Source: Heligmosomoides polygyrus polygyrus (Eukaryota; Nematoda; Chromadorea; Rhabditida; Heligmosomidae). Taken from it: DNA of 64,000 bases. The notes below the pieces were generated by a model, which made no database searches, was not told the origin of the DNA, and was given only the letters and a program-made list of their open reading frames with translations. Shown here in pieces: positions 9,863 to 20,699 of this stretch. Numbering within the stretch: the first letter of the stretch is position 1; each line of letters opens with the position of its first letter. Where the stretch lies: contig OX377202.1 in the NCBI GenBank assembly GCA_947396885.1, positions 23,994,001 to 24,058,000 on the forward strand, given 5' to 3'. A program made the translations under genes and the position numbers.

Positions 9863-10613
9863 TAGAAGCTGGATAGATCAAGGAATAATTGCTTTTCACT
9901 ATGACCTGATACGTCCTTCCTGAGAGAAAGTTTCTAGTCCAGTCCACAATCATAGGGTGAATACCAACCCTTGCCAATTCGAATAATAGTTCTTCCAGGG
10001 GAACCTTATCAAATACCTTGGAGAAGTCAAAGTAGACAACATCGGTTCGATTTTTGTTTTCCATAGCTTTTTTCCAATCATTTAGTGAACTGAGAACTGC
10101 TGTCTCCACTGAACGCTCTTTCATAAATCCAAACTGCTCCTTAGAAATGATGCCCTTATCCTCGATATGCTGCAGTATATGTCCTTTTACAATTTTTTCA
10201 AAGGTTCTTGCAAACACAGAAGTTATGGTGATGGGTCGATAATTGCCAGGGTTACTGTACGGAGGCTTTTTGCGGATGGGGGTAACAAACGCATGCCTCC
10301 ACCTTCGTGGAACTTCACCCTTCATATAACTCACGTTGAAAATCAGTTCTAAGGGAAATGCAATATACTCAATGACGTTTTGAATAAAGGATAGCGGAAG
10401 AAAGTATGGAGAGGTTGACTGAGACTTGGGCCACTTCGACAGTATTTCAAAAATTTCTTCTTTATGGAACCATAGTGAAGAGTTCATTTGAGGAAAACTG
10501 GAAAGAGATTCACATTGGACTTCCGTGAATACAGTGTCGACCTCCATTGGGATGCTGAATACTTTTTGGAATTCTTCCGCAAGTAAATTTGCCTTTTCCA
10601 TAGCTGACGACAC
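9804..10613 (-). pseudogene. Reverse transcriptase fingers and palm of the CR1-like element
   Basis: The 269-codon frame holds NYRPIT (near residue 124), the palm-A block YFDFSKVFDKV (Asp near 196) and SSGVPQGGVLSP (near 250-261), all diagnostic of non-LTR reverse transcriptase. A frameshift just after this block moves the next motif (HADDVKIY, normally FADD) into the frame at 9862-9596. The catalytic first Asp of the ADD box is kept but the preceding aromatic residue is replaced by His. Confidence 0.9.
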
Positions 10614-10630
10614 AGATACTCTCTCAAAAT

Positions 10631-10954
10631 TTAACAGGTTTGGAATGCTTTCATTTCCCCCGGAACGGGATCTAACATATTTGTAGAAAGCCGTTTTGTC
10701 CGCGAAAAGATACTCCTCTTTTCAATGTAGATATTGTACCGAAATAGGGCCTTATTTAACCTTCTACTGAAGCGTTCGTAGCTAACCCAGTCCCTGATAT
10801 TTGAAGAATCAGTAGCTATATTCCATAACACAGCCTGACGATTCATCATTCTCTTGAGGTACTCCGGAAGGCCTAACTTACATGGACCAATCCTTCTTAT
10901 AGGGACATATAAATCTATCAACTGATGGAGAATATGAAGGAATGTTTCATACAT
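10631..10954 (-). pseudogene. Linker region between endonuclease and reverse transcriptase
   Basis: A 107-codon frame (PIRRIGPCKLGLPEYLKRMMNR region) in a different frame from the endonuclease. The arginine-rich region with paired aromatic residues is what CR1/jockey elements carry between the two catalytic domains. The frameshift on each side marks decay. Confidence 0.65.
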
Positions 10955-11003
10955 TTCGTCAACTGTTTCTTTACTTCTGAGGGTCCCTACCCAACTATAT
11001 CAG

Positions 11004-11768
11004 CTAATTACTCCTTGATTTTTCCATAATCTGCTGCTCTAAAATCTCTAAGTAGCGTCGCACTGCTGCGTTAACGTTTTCTGGTAGCGCAATTTTAAAT
11101 CTTATTGTTGCATGATCAATACTGCCCAAAGGAGGCCCAACTTCGACATCTTGTACCAGATTGGGAACATTGCATAGAATTAGATCTAAAAAAAAATTAC
11201 CTCTGGTGGGCTTTAATACCAGCTGTTGGAATCCATGAGCATCAAAAACGTCTCGGAAGGGATTTGTGATCGTATCGCTAATATCGGCTACCAGATTGGG
11301 CAAATTGAAGTCACCCAAAAGGACTCGAAGGGCGCTACAAGTGCAGAAGTCGCTGATGACCTTGCCTAATCTGATGGACTCAGCGACATTACATGATGGT
11401 GCTCGGTAAATGGCAACAAGGCGGAAAGAGCTAGTAGTCTGCCCAACGTCGCAAATTAAAATTTCGTAGGAATCCTTGATGGATTCTTGGAAAATAACGT
11501 CATAGGAGATGTAATTCTTCAAAGGCAGTATAACTCCACCACCTTTCTTAGAAGCACGATCACACCTGATACCGATATACTCCTTACCGGCGTGACTCAA
11601 GATAGGACTCACATCATTTCCCGACGTGAGCCATGTCTCAGTCAGAACCACGACATCGTAGTTGTTAAAACACAGGTGTGAGACTAAAGATATACTGTTT
11701 TTAACCAGAGATCTAACATTGGAGAGTAAGCATGAGATCGGAAGACTGCAATTCCTCAGAGAGCCCAA
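11004..11768 (-). pseudogene. Apurinic-type endonuclease domain of the CR1-like element
   Basis: The 254-residue frame has the exonuclease-endonuclease-phosphatase signature in order: LTETWL (Glu near residue 44), YRAPS (near 121), LGDFNLP (Asp and Asn near 153 and 155), LDLILCN (near 194) and GSIDHATI (His near 219). In LINEs this domain nicks target DNA to prime reverse transcription. The domain itself is uninterrupted, but the frame stops before the reverse transcriptase, so the polyprotein is broken. The final SDH motif reads IDH here. Confidence 0.85.
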
Positions 11769-12224
11769 CAGATGTTTTACTGCTTGGGAATTCTCTATAG
11801 TAATTTAACGAAGTTATTAGTTAAATAAGGAATCGTCAGCAAAAGGGTTTATTATCTTAACAAGAATACCACTTGTCGCCAATGCAGCTTGTTTGTTCCA
11901 GTCCGGCTTCACGGAAAAGTTCCTTGTCATATATGCACCCTTTTGTAGTACAATAACAGCCGTTAAAGCAAGAGTAAGACATAAGATTAGGCCTCTAAAA
12001 CCCATGGGTAAGGGCAACAAGTAGGAGAATAAAACATTTACTTCTGATGTGTACTGTATGGGGTAGAAGGTGCAGACTGTAACTAGAACTAGAACCCTAT
12101 CACAGGTTCTTGATTCAGGATTCCCACTTCTTGGGCCATCTCTACGCGGTCGATGACTGGTCCCGTATTTGTCTGTTGAGAATAACATACTAATTTGTTC
12201 ATTGGCTGCCTACCGCGATTCAAT

Positions 12225-12330
12225 GTATGTATAGGCGAGATACTCATTCAAAACGCCTGGACGACATGTCGTAGATGTAGAACGCGTGGCGCATCCCAAA
12301 GAGATTGATTAAGACATAGCTTAGCCTTTT
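12225..12330 (+). mobile_element. SINE-A 3' fragment
   Basis: Contains GACATGTCGTAGATGTAGAA and CGTGGCGCATCCCAAAGAGATTGA, the plus-strand 3' block, followed by a decayed tail. Inverted relative to the adjacent copy at 12345-12637. Confidence 0.7.
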
Positions 12331-12344
12331 TATTGTACTGCATA

Positions 12345-12637
12345 TAAAAAAAATAAAAGGTATAAAAGACAGCGTTAATCAAGTCTGAAATGCGCCACGT
12401 ATTCTACTTCCACACGATATCGTGGGACCGATTGAGTGAATATTTGATCTATGCGGTGACATGGGCTCGCCAATCGATGCACAACTCTGCATTTTATCCT
12501 TTACAAACAACTCTAGTACCAGTTCTCCGATTTCAGAAGGAAGGTTTGGTTGGAGTGGGGGAGAAATCCTAACCAAGAACCGTGCTCCGACGTTCACACG
12601 ACAGTTGGCGTCCTTCCCACTGCGCTACACGCGTCCA
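12345..12637 (-). mobile_element. SINE-A, nearly full length
   Basis: Reverse-strand copy from tail AAAAGGTATAAAAG to head. Read on its own strand the head gives GTAGCGCAGTGGG, containing a perfect A box TAGCGCAGTGG. The B box is decayed (GGTTAGGATTTC). Confidence 0.85.
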
Positions 12638-13049
12638 TTGTGCAAGTATGAAAACCGCTACGAAATATGACGCGGTGTATACTTCGACTTCAAATGAATC
12701 GGCCTCAATCACAATTTTTCGAAGTGAACCGATGCCCTGAAGATGGTTAGCACTAGTTTACCGACGTCGTATGGGTAAAGGATTTGGTAGAAATGGGCAC
12801 GGAATTAAGCTACTTCGGCAGTGGTAAGTAAGTAATACTGCCGAAAGCATATCGGACCTCAAGCTTGTAGCAGCACAGTGGGGGCAGTGCAAACTAAACA
12901 AGTGAAAGGCCTTCGTTATCCAATCCCTTTGTGAGATGTTCCCTGCATTCTACTGTCAAGTCTTAGAAGCGGTGGTAAGCATATCGGGCCTATACAAGAT
13001 CTTGTAGCGTGTCATTCCACAGAGAAGTCAGTGTTTTATCTTTCTCTCA
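12638..13049. repeat. Short imperfect direct repeat, otherwise empty
   Basis: GTAAG...GCATATCGG-ACCT...CTTGTAGCAG (about 12825-12880) is echoed at about 12970-13020 as GTAAGCATATCGGGCCT...CTTGTAGCGT. Nothing else recognised. Confidence 0.4.
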
Positions 13050-13300
13050 CATGGCTGGTTCCTATTCTCCGACTCCGGAAAGGTGAAAATCATTCTTGGC
13101 CTGGGCGGGGCACGAATTCTAATCTTTGACTCGGGTGTGCACGAGAGACAGTACATACTCCGAACGCTTTACCCATTACTCCTCTACTGTACTGTCTAGC
13201 GAACAATTCCCTATGGAAATCATCAAGACTACAACACCATGTAGATGTGGAGCTCGTGGCGTATCCCAGAAAGACCCTAGATATGCTAATTAAGACCGAT
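13050..13300. mobile_element. Two opposed SINE-A fragments
   Basis: A reverse-strand 5' half (13050-13185: TCTCCGACTCCGGAAAGG, GGCCTGGGCGGG) is followed by a plus-strand 3' fragment (about 13215-13300: CACCATGTAGATGTGGAGCT, GGCGTATCCCAGAAAGA). Confidence 0.65.
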
Positions 13301-13585
13301 GTTCATTTTACACCCTCAAACACAAGAGACACAAGAGCGCAAAGATTGCGCGTGTGTGGAGAATATGATTCTTTAATACCACCGCTAATCCATTGTATTT
13401 AGAATAAAAATGGCTGCAAAAACTAAAAAATTGCTCCTCATTTCAAACCATTAACTTTCTGAAACTGACATAGAGCAAAGAAATCACGCAGAAAAGCTGA
13501 TCACTCACGTCTATGACCAGGTTATAAGCTAGAATAAGTTGCACCAGGTGCAGGAGCCGGAGCAGCGTATGGAGCATGAAATGAA

Positions 13586-13827
13586 TCAATAGGTATCGAC
13601 GACAGTTGTTAGATAGAGGGCGTCTGTCAGCACTTGGGATGCATCACCCGGATGATCTTGTTGTCCGCCAGTTTGACGGTAGACGAATTGCACGAAGTTC
13701 TTGGCCTCGTTGAACTTTCCGTACATTTTGTTTCCAGTTTGAGATCGAAAACCAGTCGGCTCTGGATGGGCCGCGTATTTCATATTCGTAATGGACCATT
13801 TACAGAAGGTTTCTTATTGGACCACAG
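13586..13827 (-). CDS. Candidate coding exon, unknown protein
   Basis: A minus-strand frame with good codon regularity encodes a segment including PEPTGFRSQTGNKMYGKF, EAKNFVQFVYRQTGGQQD and a C-terminus LYLTTVVDTY before TGA at 13586. The mix of charged and aromatic residues with GC-ending codons looks genuinely coding, unlike nearby frames. Just downstream, another frame reads FHAPYAAPAPAPGATYSSL before a stop, which could be an alternative end. I could not place a convincing acceptor, so it may be a gene fragment. No family recognised. Confidence 0.35.
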
Positions 13828-13909
13828 TGATATCTTTGAATCCTCAAAAAACACTGAAGAATAGGGATGGGGGTGGGAATAAATAGCATTCCTATTCCTA
13901 ATCCTAATC

Positions 13910-14135
13910 AACCTGTTTAGGATGCGCCACACATTCATCTTCTCAGAATATGGTGGAGACAATTTGCGTTTGGTCTATACAAAGACTAGAGGTAACCAGC
14001 CAATGAAGAAGTGTTTTGTTCACTCCAGACAACCCTGGTGCCTTCTCATGGCCTGTACGTGAATCCAAACCAAGAGCTTTGAATCGGGTGCAGGCAGTAG
14101 CCGACGCCTCTTCCTACTGCGCTATCATGAGCCCA
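13910..14135 (-). mobile_element. SINE-A, diverged
   Basis: Reverse-strand copy with GGATGCGCCACACATTC, GGTAACCAGCCAATGAAGAA and CCTACTGCGCTATCATGAGCC. The B-box area reads CCAAACCAAGAGCTTTG. Confidence 0.75.
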
Positions 14136-14818
14136 ATGAAGTAGAAGTAGTAGCCAATCGTTTTTGGATCATCGCGATTTCTAATCTCACGTGAAAATTA
14201 TGAAAGTGTTTTAAAATATTAACTCAAAAATAATATGGGATTTAGATATTCACATTCAAATTGAAATATCTTCGCTCATACACCAATTTTTTTTAGCTCA
14301 AGCAAAAAACACTATCATCTGCATTCTTTAATTACCATGTGCTACGCTTGAACAAGCATAGAACGCCATAGTTCTAGAATTAATTAATTAGTGGAGTTTT
14401 GATTATTTATTGTTTCGATTATTTATTTCAAAGCTCGACTGGTGTCCTTCGCTCGTTAGCAGAGGAGACTCGCTGAAGAGGTATTTCGTTCTGTAAAGTT
14501 CTAGAGAGTATGCTATAAATTCACCGTCACTCTAAAGGGGTATGTTCTGTACTTAATGCTATTATACTGAAGTTGTTAGGATAGTTTCCAAAAAGAAAGC
14601 CATTCAACAGGAGTCAATGTTAGCGATGGTAGAGACCGAAAATAAAGTGTAAAAATCAGTATCAGATTTTTCGTGCTTTAAAAAATAAGTGTTTCCATCC
14701 ACTCAAGCGACAATTCTAGATATATCACCATCAACCTGATCTGTTCCAAAGTCATAAATTCTGATCTGGAGTTTAGGTTCTGTTTTATAATGCATTTCCT
14801 TCCAGAGAATCGCTGATA
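14136..14818. other. AT-rich, no assigned feature
   Basis: No exon or repeat family recognised. Ordinary AT-rich nematode intergenic or intronic sequence. Confidence 0.45.
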
Positions 14819-15879
14819 GAGCTTTGTTTCTTCTTCTTCTTCTTCTTCTTCTTCTTCTTCTTCTTCTTCTTCTTCTTCTTCTCCTGAGCGTTTAGTCCCG
14901 CGCAGTCGCAGGGTCCGCTGTTCTTGATCTGTCCCCACCTCATCCTTTCAGGGTCGTCATCTGCCGTGGCGCCGACTTCGGCGAGATCTCTTTTGATGAC
15001 GTCCTTCCATCTTTTCCTTGGCGCTCCTCTCGGACACTTTCCGGGTGCCTCGAAATCTAGGGCCAACCTTGTGGGGTGATCCTCTGGTCTTCTGAGGACG
15101 TGTCCATACCACCTCAGGCGCTGCTCTCTCATCTTCAGCTGGATCGGGGCTGTCCTCATTACTGCCCTAACATCCCCGTTTCGCACCCTGTCCCGACGGG
15201 TCCATCCACATGCCCACCTCAGTATCCTCATCTCCGCCGCGTGCAGTTGCCGCTCCTGCGCCTTACCCAGGGCCCAGCACTCACTGCCGTAGAGGAGGGC
15301 AGGTCTCACAACTGTTCTATATAGCTTGCCTTTGAGCGTCCTGGAGCATCTACGGTCACAGAGGATCCCTGTGGACTCCCTCCACTTGAGCCAGGCTGCG
15401 TTTATCCGTCCCCTAACCGCCTGGTCCACACTTCCTTCCTCGGATAGGTCACTTCCGAGGTAGCGGAATTCTTCCACCTTCTCTATCGTTTCCCCTTGGC
15501 AGTCTAGGATCGATCCAGCGCACTGCTCAGAGCTGATGAACTTCGTCTTCTTCACGTTCAGCCGTAGGCCGTTGTCTGCGAGGGCTCTCTGCCACAGCTG
15601 CACCTTCTCCTCCAGCTCCTCTTGGTTGTCGGCTACTAGGGCGATGTCGTCCGCGTAGAGGATCGTTTTGAGAGGGCCTTCCTCAAGGTGGTTCACTATA
15701 GAGTCAAGCGTCAGCAGGAAGAGGAACGGGCTCAGAGCCGACCCTTGGTCCACCCCCACTGTGATGTCCACTTTCCTGGTCACCCCGTGTAGAGTTCGTA
15801 TCGCCGCTTTCGAGCCCTCGTACATGTCCCTTATGACAGCGATCAAACGTTCCGGGACACCCCCTCCCTCGAAGGGCAT
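14785..15879 (-). CDS. RTE-clade reverse transcriptase, C-terminal part
   Basis: The frame begins in the palm and contains VGVDQGSALSPFLF (near residue 42-54), the YADD catalytic box (75-78) and GLRLNVKKTKFI (near 104). It continues through the RTE thumb with FRYLGSDLSEEGS, LYGSECWAL and the C-terminal RLRWYGHVLRRPEDHPTR block typical of this clade. The endonuclease and N-terminal palm are missing because the copy is 5'-truncated. A start codon is only incidental. The natural frame would continue upstream. The end of the frame runs into the (GAA)n tail, giving a poly-lysine stretch that is not real protein. Confidence 0.85.
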   Translation of the reverse strand: MPFEGGGVPERLIAVIRDMYEGSKAAIRTLHGVTRKVDITVGVDQGSALSPFLFLLTLDSIVNHLEEGPLKTILYADDIALVADNQEELEEKVQLWQRALADNGLRLNVKKTKFISSEQCAGSILDCQGETIEKVEEFRYLGSDLSEEGSVDQAVRGRINAAWLKWRESTGILCDRRCSRTLKGKLYRTVVRPALLYGSECWALGKAQERQLHAAEMRILRWACGWTRRDRVRNGDVRAVMRTAPIQLKMREQRLRWYGHVLRRPEDHPTRLALDFEAPGKCPRGAPRKRWKDVIKRDLAEVGATADDDPERMRWGQIKNSGPCDCAGLNAQEKKKKKKKKKKKKKKKKKKQSSISDSLEGNAL

Positions 15880-15910
15880 TCCAGATTACGGCCCGAGCTT
15901 TGTTTCTTCT
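14819..15910 (-). mobile_element. 5'-truncated RTE retrotransposon with 16-bp target-site duplication
   Basis: The identical 16-mer GAGCTTTGTTTCTTCT flanks the insertion at 14819-14834 and 15895-15910. The minus-strand element lies between and ends in a (GAA)n tail, seen as (TTC)n on the plus strand. This is the classic outcome of target-primed reverse transcription followed by 5' truncation. The remaining coding region is open for about 350 codons, so the insertion is comparatively young. Confidence 0.95.
14826..14882. repeat. (TTC)n microsatellite, tail of the RTE insertion
   Basis: About 19 uninterrupted TTC units. It is the element's own 3' (GAA)n tail read on the opposite strand, and its first units overlap the target duplication. 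Confidence 0.95.
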
Positions 15911-17029
15911 GCTCATATATGAAAAGCTTCGAGAAGGGAGATGTAGTCAAGAACAAGAGGATGCCAGAAGTGCCCTTCTACAGCTTCAACCCAATTATCC
16001 AAAAATAAAAAGTACTAATTGCTCACTCTGTTCAATAGGATGTATACCAAACGAAGTAGTTTCTACGTACATTGTTAAAACAGCCGACCGTGAAAGAAGC
16101 TATGATTAGTTGAAGTTGAAAGTCGGAGACGGCGCAGCTTCTCGGTCCGACCTACAATACATACTTCTTGCTTCCTGTCAACGAGTAGTAAACTTACATC
16201 GAATCAACAACTGCTAGGTGAAAGAGCCTTAGTGACCCACGAGCCGTGCACCAAAGGTTATAAAGACTACACGCATTTGGTTTTCGCTGTTGGAGAGAAA
16301 TATGGTGGTCATCTGCTACTATGCTCCGTTATATGCTTCCTCCAAGTTACTGGTTAAACGCGTAAAGGAACGGAGATCAGTTGCCGGATGCAGACGGGGT
16401 CGTTCCCACGGGTTGATTTCGTCCTCCAAGCAGCGTCATCCATGTAGCCTATTGCCATTGGAGCGAATAACGTTGACAAGACGCACTTGGTGGGTCCCAT
16501 TTGAATACGAATCGGTTCTCTGTTAGTAGCCGGTTGCATTACAGAAGATAGTGTGCACTCACGACTACATTGTCCGCACTCATCAGTAATGCTCAGCAGC
16601 TTTCCGAAGATCTCGTGCCGAATAGGCCGGAGTCGACTTCACCAGATGGACACGGAGTGGCTCTCCTTAAGATTCATAAAATGACTACTTCGCTTATTGT
16701 CTGCCTTGTCGTTCGCCTGTTCATGAGCATCAGGGGAACGGAGTTGAGCGTTAAACGTTATGCGAGTAACAAGAGAGCTCTTGAAGTGAAATTCCTTCTT
16801 CCCATAGTGAACTTCTCTCAAAAGATCAGAAAATCAGAAATCAGAAAATTAATCTCCGCCCGCACTGCGTGCCTCAACTGAGTAATGCTAACGCGTCGTT
16901 CACAGCGGAAAATAAAACAACAGTGTTAGTTAGGTCAGACATTGTATAGGCCATGTATTCAGTTTGTGCATGAAAGTCTATTCTGGTAGTAATTATCGAT
17001 CGTATGTATGTAGGTGAAAAGTGCGGCAG
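15911..17029. other. 1.1 kb without an assigned feature
   Basis: Several frames of 60-100 codons exist on both strands, but none shows splice signals or a known motif. Confidence 0.4.
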
Positions 17030-17270
17030 TGTAGTCGGTCCTGTCGAGCGCATTTCGGATCGATCCAAGGTTCTGGCCCCACTAATGTCATCCAAGTCTT
17101 CCTTCATTAGAGGCCTTTGGAATGGTATCATACTTGTATTCGAACGGCAAATGTTGTGCTGTTCGTTGTCTGGTTACTGCGAGTCATTGCATAGGCCAAA
17201 AAAGCATTTAAATTGCCTCCATGATATCACACAGGAATGAAGTGTGTGGCGCATTCGGAACAAGGGGTTG
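17030..17270 (+). mobile_element. SINE-A, strongly diverged
   Basis: GATCGATCCAAGGTTCTGG, GGTTACTGCGAGTCATTGCATAGGCCAA, GAAGTGTGTGGCGCATTCGG follow the SINE-A order on the plus strand. Confidence 0.65.
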
Positions 17271-17774
17271 GCACGTTTGGCATATGTGCTGTATGTAGCT
17301 GAACTATCAAAGTGGGTATAAGAAAGACTGCGCACTTTCGAAGCCTCCCGAAGACGTCTGAATGAATGGAGTTAACAGATCACTAATGGAATGCGTAGGA
17401 GATCCTGGTAATTACATGATTCCAAGGGAGCATTTTGCACGTTTTTGGAATGCAGTCCGGAAACTTGAGAATAAAACAAACATGCGGACAAAATAGGGTC
17501 GTTTAGCTCTGTGTGTTGAAGCACAGACGATTCACAGTAATGACCGACTCTCAATGAATTTCAGCACACTGATCTTTTTTAAAATATTTTCGTGAAGCCT
17601 ATAATTAATGAGAGGGAAAGACCTTCTACTGTTAGTCTACTGTAAGATACATTAAAACAATGGGAGGATTTTGGTAGTTAAGGCGGGATTCCGGGAAAAG
17701 AAGCTCAAACATCTGTGGCACTCTGGATGTACATATTCCTATGATTTTTGTGTTAAGGGAGGAGAGTCCTTGTA
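17271..17774. other. No assigned feature
   Basis: Nothing recognised apart from the target TA of the following mariner. Confidence 0.45.
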
Positions 17775-18659
17775 TTAGGGGGAGGCGGGGGGGGGGGCAA
17801 AAGTAATGAGACTCTCCATGCCGTGCCCACATATGTCGTGACTGCAGTCCGGTTTCGTGCATCTCGTATTTGTACGTTTGTTTGCTACTTACTGAAGGCC
17901 ACCTTGGAAGTGACCATTTCGCCCTTTTCAGAAGCATGCCAAAACCCCAGTCTTACGAGTCGACCCAAATCTCGCCCAATTCTCAAGCCCGAGCAGCCAG
18001 GACTCAATAGTCGCGTAAGACGAGAAGTACGTATTCTACCTTAACCCTGCTAAGCAGCGAGTCTAGGTGAGGCCTGGTGACCTGTTATCGACCTTCGTTC
18101 GGAGGGATGTTCACGGCGAGAAGCACCTTCTGAGCTTTTGAGCCGGCGCCCATGGACCGGTATACTGAAAGCTGTTTTCCAAAAGCACGACGACGTGCTC
18201 CAAGCCCATGGTGAACGAAATAGAAGAGATGAGCCGGCGACTCACTCTTATTCGGTCTCAGCGCTTCAAGAAGGTCCTCCTCTTCGACAACGCCGCAGCC
18301 CATCGGGCAAAAGTGACCACGGATAAGCTTGCTCAGCTGGACTACGTTCACATGCCTCACCCACCGTATTCACCGGACATCATGCGACTTCCACTTCTTC
18401 GGCCTATAGGACTTCATGCTCGGAAGGGACACAAGGACCCAAGCAGACCTCGACAACCATAACGAGCAGTGGATCAGCACCAGGCCTAAGCAGTTCTGGA
18501 AGGATGGGATCAGGAAGTTGGCTGATCGATGGCAGCAAGGTCATCGACCTTAATGGCGAATACATTTCTCAGCATTAGTTATAAAGAGATGAAGACATCG
18601 AGTTATAAAGAGATAAAGAAATTTGTTGAATCTGCCTCATTACTTTTGGCCTACCCTAA
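17775..18659 (+). mobile_element. mariner element, internally deleted (885 bp)
   Basis: Flanked by TA (17773-17774 and 18660-18661). Its inverted ends read TTAGGGGGAGGC...CAAAAGTAATGAG on the left and TTAGGGTAGGCCAAAAGTAATGAGG on the right (inward). A G-run of at least 11 has expanded inside the left end. Total length is well below the usual mariner size of about 1.3 kb, and the helix-turn-helix region is not recognisable. Confidence 0.85.
18010..18560 (+). pseudogene. mariner transposase remnant
   Basis: Plus-strand fragments show DEKYVFYLN (first catalytic Asp, about 18018), VLLFDNAAAHRAKVTTDKLAQ (second Asp, about 18285), then MPHPPYSPD. One base out of frame follows DFHFFGL, holding the third Asp (about 18384). 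The C-terminal KQFWKDGIRKLADRWQQ block follows, ending in HRP. Stops and at least one frameshift make it inactive. Confidence 0.8.
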
Positions 18660-19229
18660 TATAACACCAAGGCTCAGACTCTTATTGTAGCCTGGGTACC
18701 TTGCCGTTGGTCTTACTGCGCTGCTTCCAGAAGTCCTCCTGAGGGCTACGATGAGATACAGTATTCAGGTTTCCTTTCTGGTTACGACTTCAAAAAGTTG
18801 GCACTGAAATTTGTGAGGTTGGCTTGCCATTCAGTTTGATAATTTAGAAATGATTTGACCCTTTCAGGTTATGAAAAAGGGATTCTCAGCGAAACGCGGG
18901 CTGACAAGCCCACGTGTTAACCTGGTGTAGAAATTATCAAGCAAGAACGATTCACTGTGAGGCAGCACAATATCTATTGAACTTTTGAACGCAGAAGTCG
19001 CTTTGCGTATGACTTCTTCCATTTCTCAACACCTTTAAATTGAAGCAGAACAGTGGTACAAGACATGAAGAAGGCTGAAGGCTGAACGCATATCGACTCC
19101 AGAGAGATGGAAGCCTTGTGGACCATGTCGCAAAGATGGAAAGAGGGCATCTGCCAATCATAACCAAGCAGCACACCGATCAAATACACGCTAGCCAATA
19201 AGGGTTCTGACTGTGCACGCCCTCTCTAC
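18660..19229. other. No firm feature; weak minus-strand frame
   Basis: A minus-strand frame at 19198-18974 reads plausibly (VLLGYDWQMPSFHLCDMV, GVEKWKKSYAKRLL) before a stop, but no acceptor or donor supports it. I record it only as a weak possibility. Confidence 0.25.
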
Positions 19230-20030
19230 ATGGTACGGCTACTCGATGCGACCTGATTGGCGGGCGCGCTCTCGCCTCCCAATGCTGCTCACTTTCGCGA
19301 CCTGAGCCGCTTTTGCCGGTCTGGGCAGGGACCGAACTAATGGTAATTCGTGCTTCAGAGTCAGCGTCTTCTCCTCCGACGCCGTCCTAAGCAGATCATT
19401 CGTGCAAGGAGAAGTCACTGATGAAGCCTTCACCTTTGCCATCGGTGTCGAATGAAGTTGCTGATTCTTGAAGGAAAAACAAAGCATTGGTTCTACGAGG
19501 AGGCGTCCAAAATCGCTGTAGCGCAGTCCCTCGAGCACTGCCTCCAGAGTATCCCTATGGAACTGCCAATGCCTCCGCCGGTACTGCTTGGTCTACCCCT
19601 CCCGTTTCCGAACGTCTCCTGATGCGACCACCGGAGGCTGCTTCAACTTCGACTGAATGCGGCTGACTGGACGGACTGGCCGGCAGGCTGGCTGCTTGGC
19701 TGCGTCGGTGGTGGAGAAAGGGCTGACTTTACAGCGCCTGCGCTCGCGCTCGCTCGGCCGACGCCACCGGAAGTCCACCGCCACCGCCACTGCGACGTGG
19801 CCCCCGCAACACAGCCGGTTATACCATTCGGACCGCTCCATGCACGCTATCGATCTGTGGATCGAATTCGATTGGAGCCCAAAAGTCCCCTCGACAAGAG
19901 ACCTCGAGAGACTGAAGCTGTGGCTCTCCACGGTTCCCCTCCACGGTGCTGTCGATGTGACGTCACCGCTATTTCTGCGTTTCCTCAGTCGGTCTTGTTG
20001 TCGCTACCGTAACCGGTATTTTCTGAAATA
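19230..20030. promoter_or_regulatory. GC-rich island, candidate promoter or first-exon region
   Basis: The base composition changes sharply to GC- and CpG-rich sequence. Several frames are open on both strands. A plus-strand frame at 19452-19622 (MKLLILEGKTKHWFYEEA...PFPNVS) has the most coding-like codon pattern, but lacks a clear acceptor. In nematodes such islands often mark promoters or constrained exons. Assignment is inference. Confidence 0.3.
19452..19622 (+). CDS. Candidate short coding segment in the GC-rich island
   Basis: 57 codons from ATG to TGA with regular GC-ending codons. The product has KTKHWFYEEASKIAVAQSLE, then a proline-rich MELPMPPPVLLGLPLPFPN end. Could be a terminal exon or chance. 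No homologue recognised and no strong splice site upstream. Confidence 0.2.
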   Translation: MKLLILEGKTKHWFYEEASKIAVAQSLEHCLQSIPMELPMPPPVLLGLPLPFPNVS

Positions 20031-20699
20031 AGCTCCTAACTGCATCATGGTTGCGACGCCTTCAACGTTCCTCGACTTAAACAGCAACCTCCTCCAGATC
20101 GTGCGACCTGCTCTCGTTTATGGTTGTCGTCAATGCACAGAAAATCTGCAGATTTCAGCACTCGCTTTAATCGCCCCAACCTTTGTCTCCAATCTTATTT
20201 TGATCCAGTTTGGCGGTTGGGAATTTAGTTACCTTCATGAATGAAAGTTAAAGGGGTCTGAACTTTGAAGGCGGCTATCATGCTATAACGTTCTGATCCT
20301 CCGCCAAAATCCTTGCGCTAGATAGATATATTTGAGCGCTTTAAAAGCCTAAAATTAATTGCAAAAACCTGCAGATTGGGAAAAGAGGAGCAATACGGGA
20401 ATGTGGGGAGGGGACAGTACCACTCAGGCTTGGATATTTTCTATATTCAGCCTAGGGTAGGAAAATATTCAACTTTTGGAGTGGTAACCCAATCCCCAGC
20501 GGTGAAAATACGATATTCATTCAGCAGCAAAAATCTAATTTCGAACAAGAGGATATTTTTCTCTTTTTTTGAGAGGTTTTTTTAAAGGACCATATATGCA
20601 GTATCGGGCGCGTCTTTTGAATAGACGCCGCGAAAACCGCAATTTCACAGTTTTAGGTCTTTTTAACAAAACTCGCCTAAAATCACCCGTTTGAAAAAC
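20031..20699. other. No assigned feature
   Basis: AT-rich sequence with short open frames only. Confidence 0.4.

Larger units (their letters stand above)
8940..12190 (-). mobile_element. CR1/jockey-like non-LTR retrotransposon, decayed
   Basis: A minus-strand element in the order endonuclease (11768-11004), linker (10954-10631), reverse transcriptase (10613 to about 9600), thumb/C-terminal region (9583-8940). At least three frame changes and stops separate the parts, so it is not active. Exact ends were not resolved. A 123-codon frame upstream (12188-11817) with one hydrophobic segment may be 5' element sequence. Confidence 0.85.
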
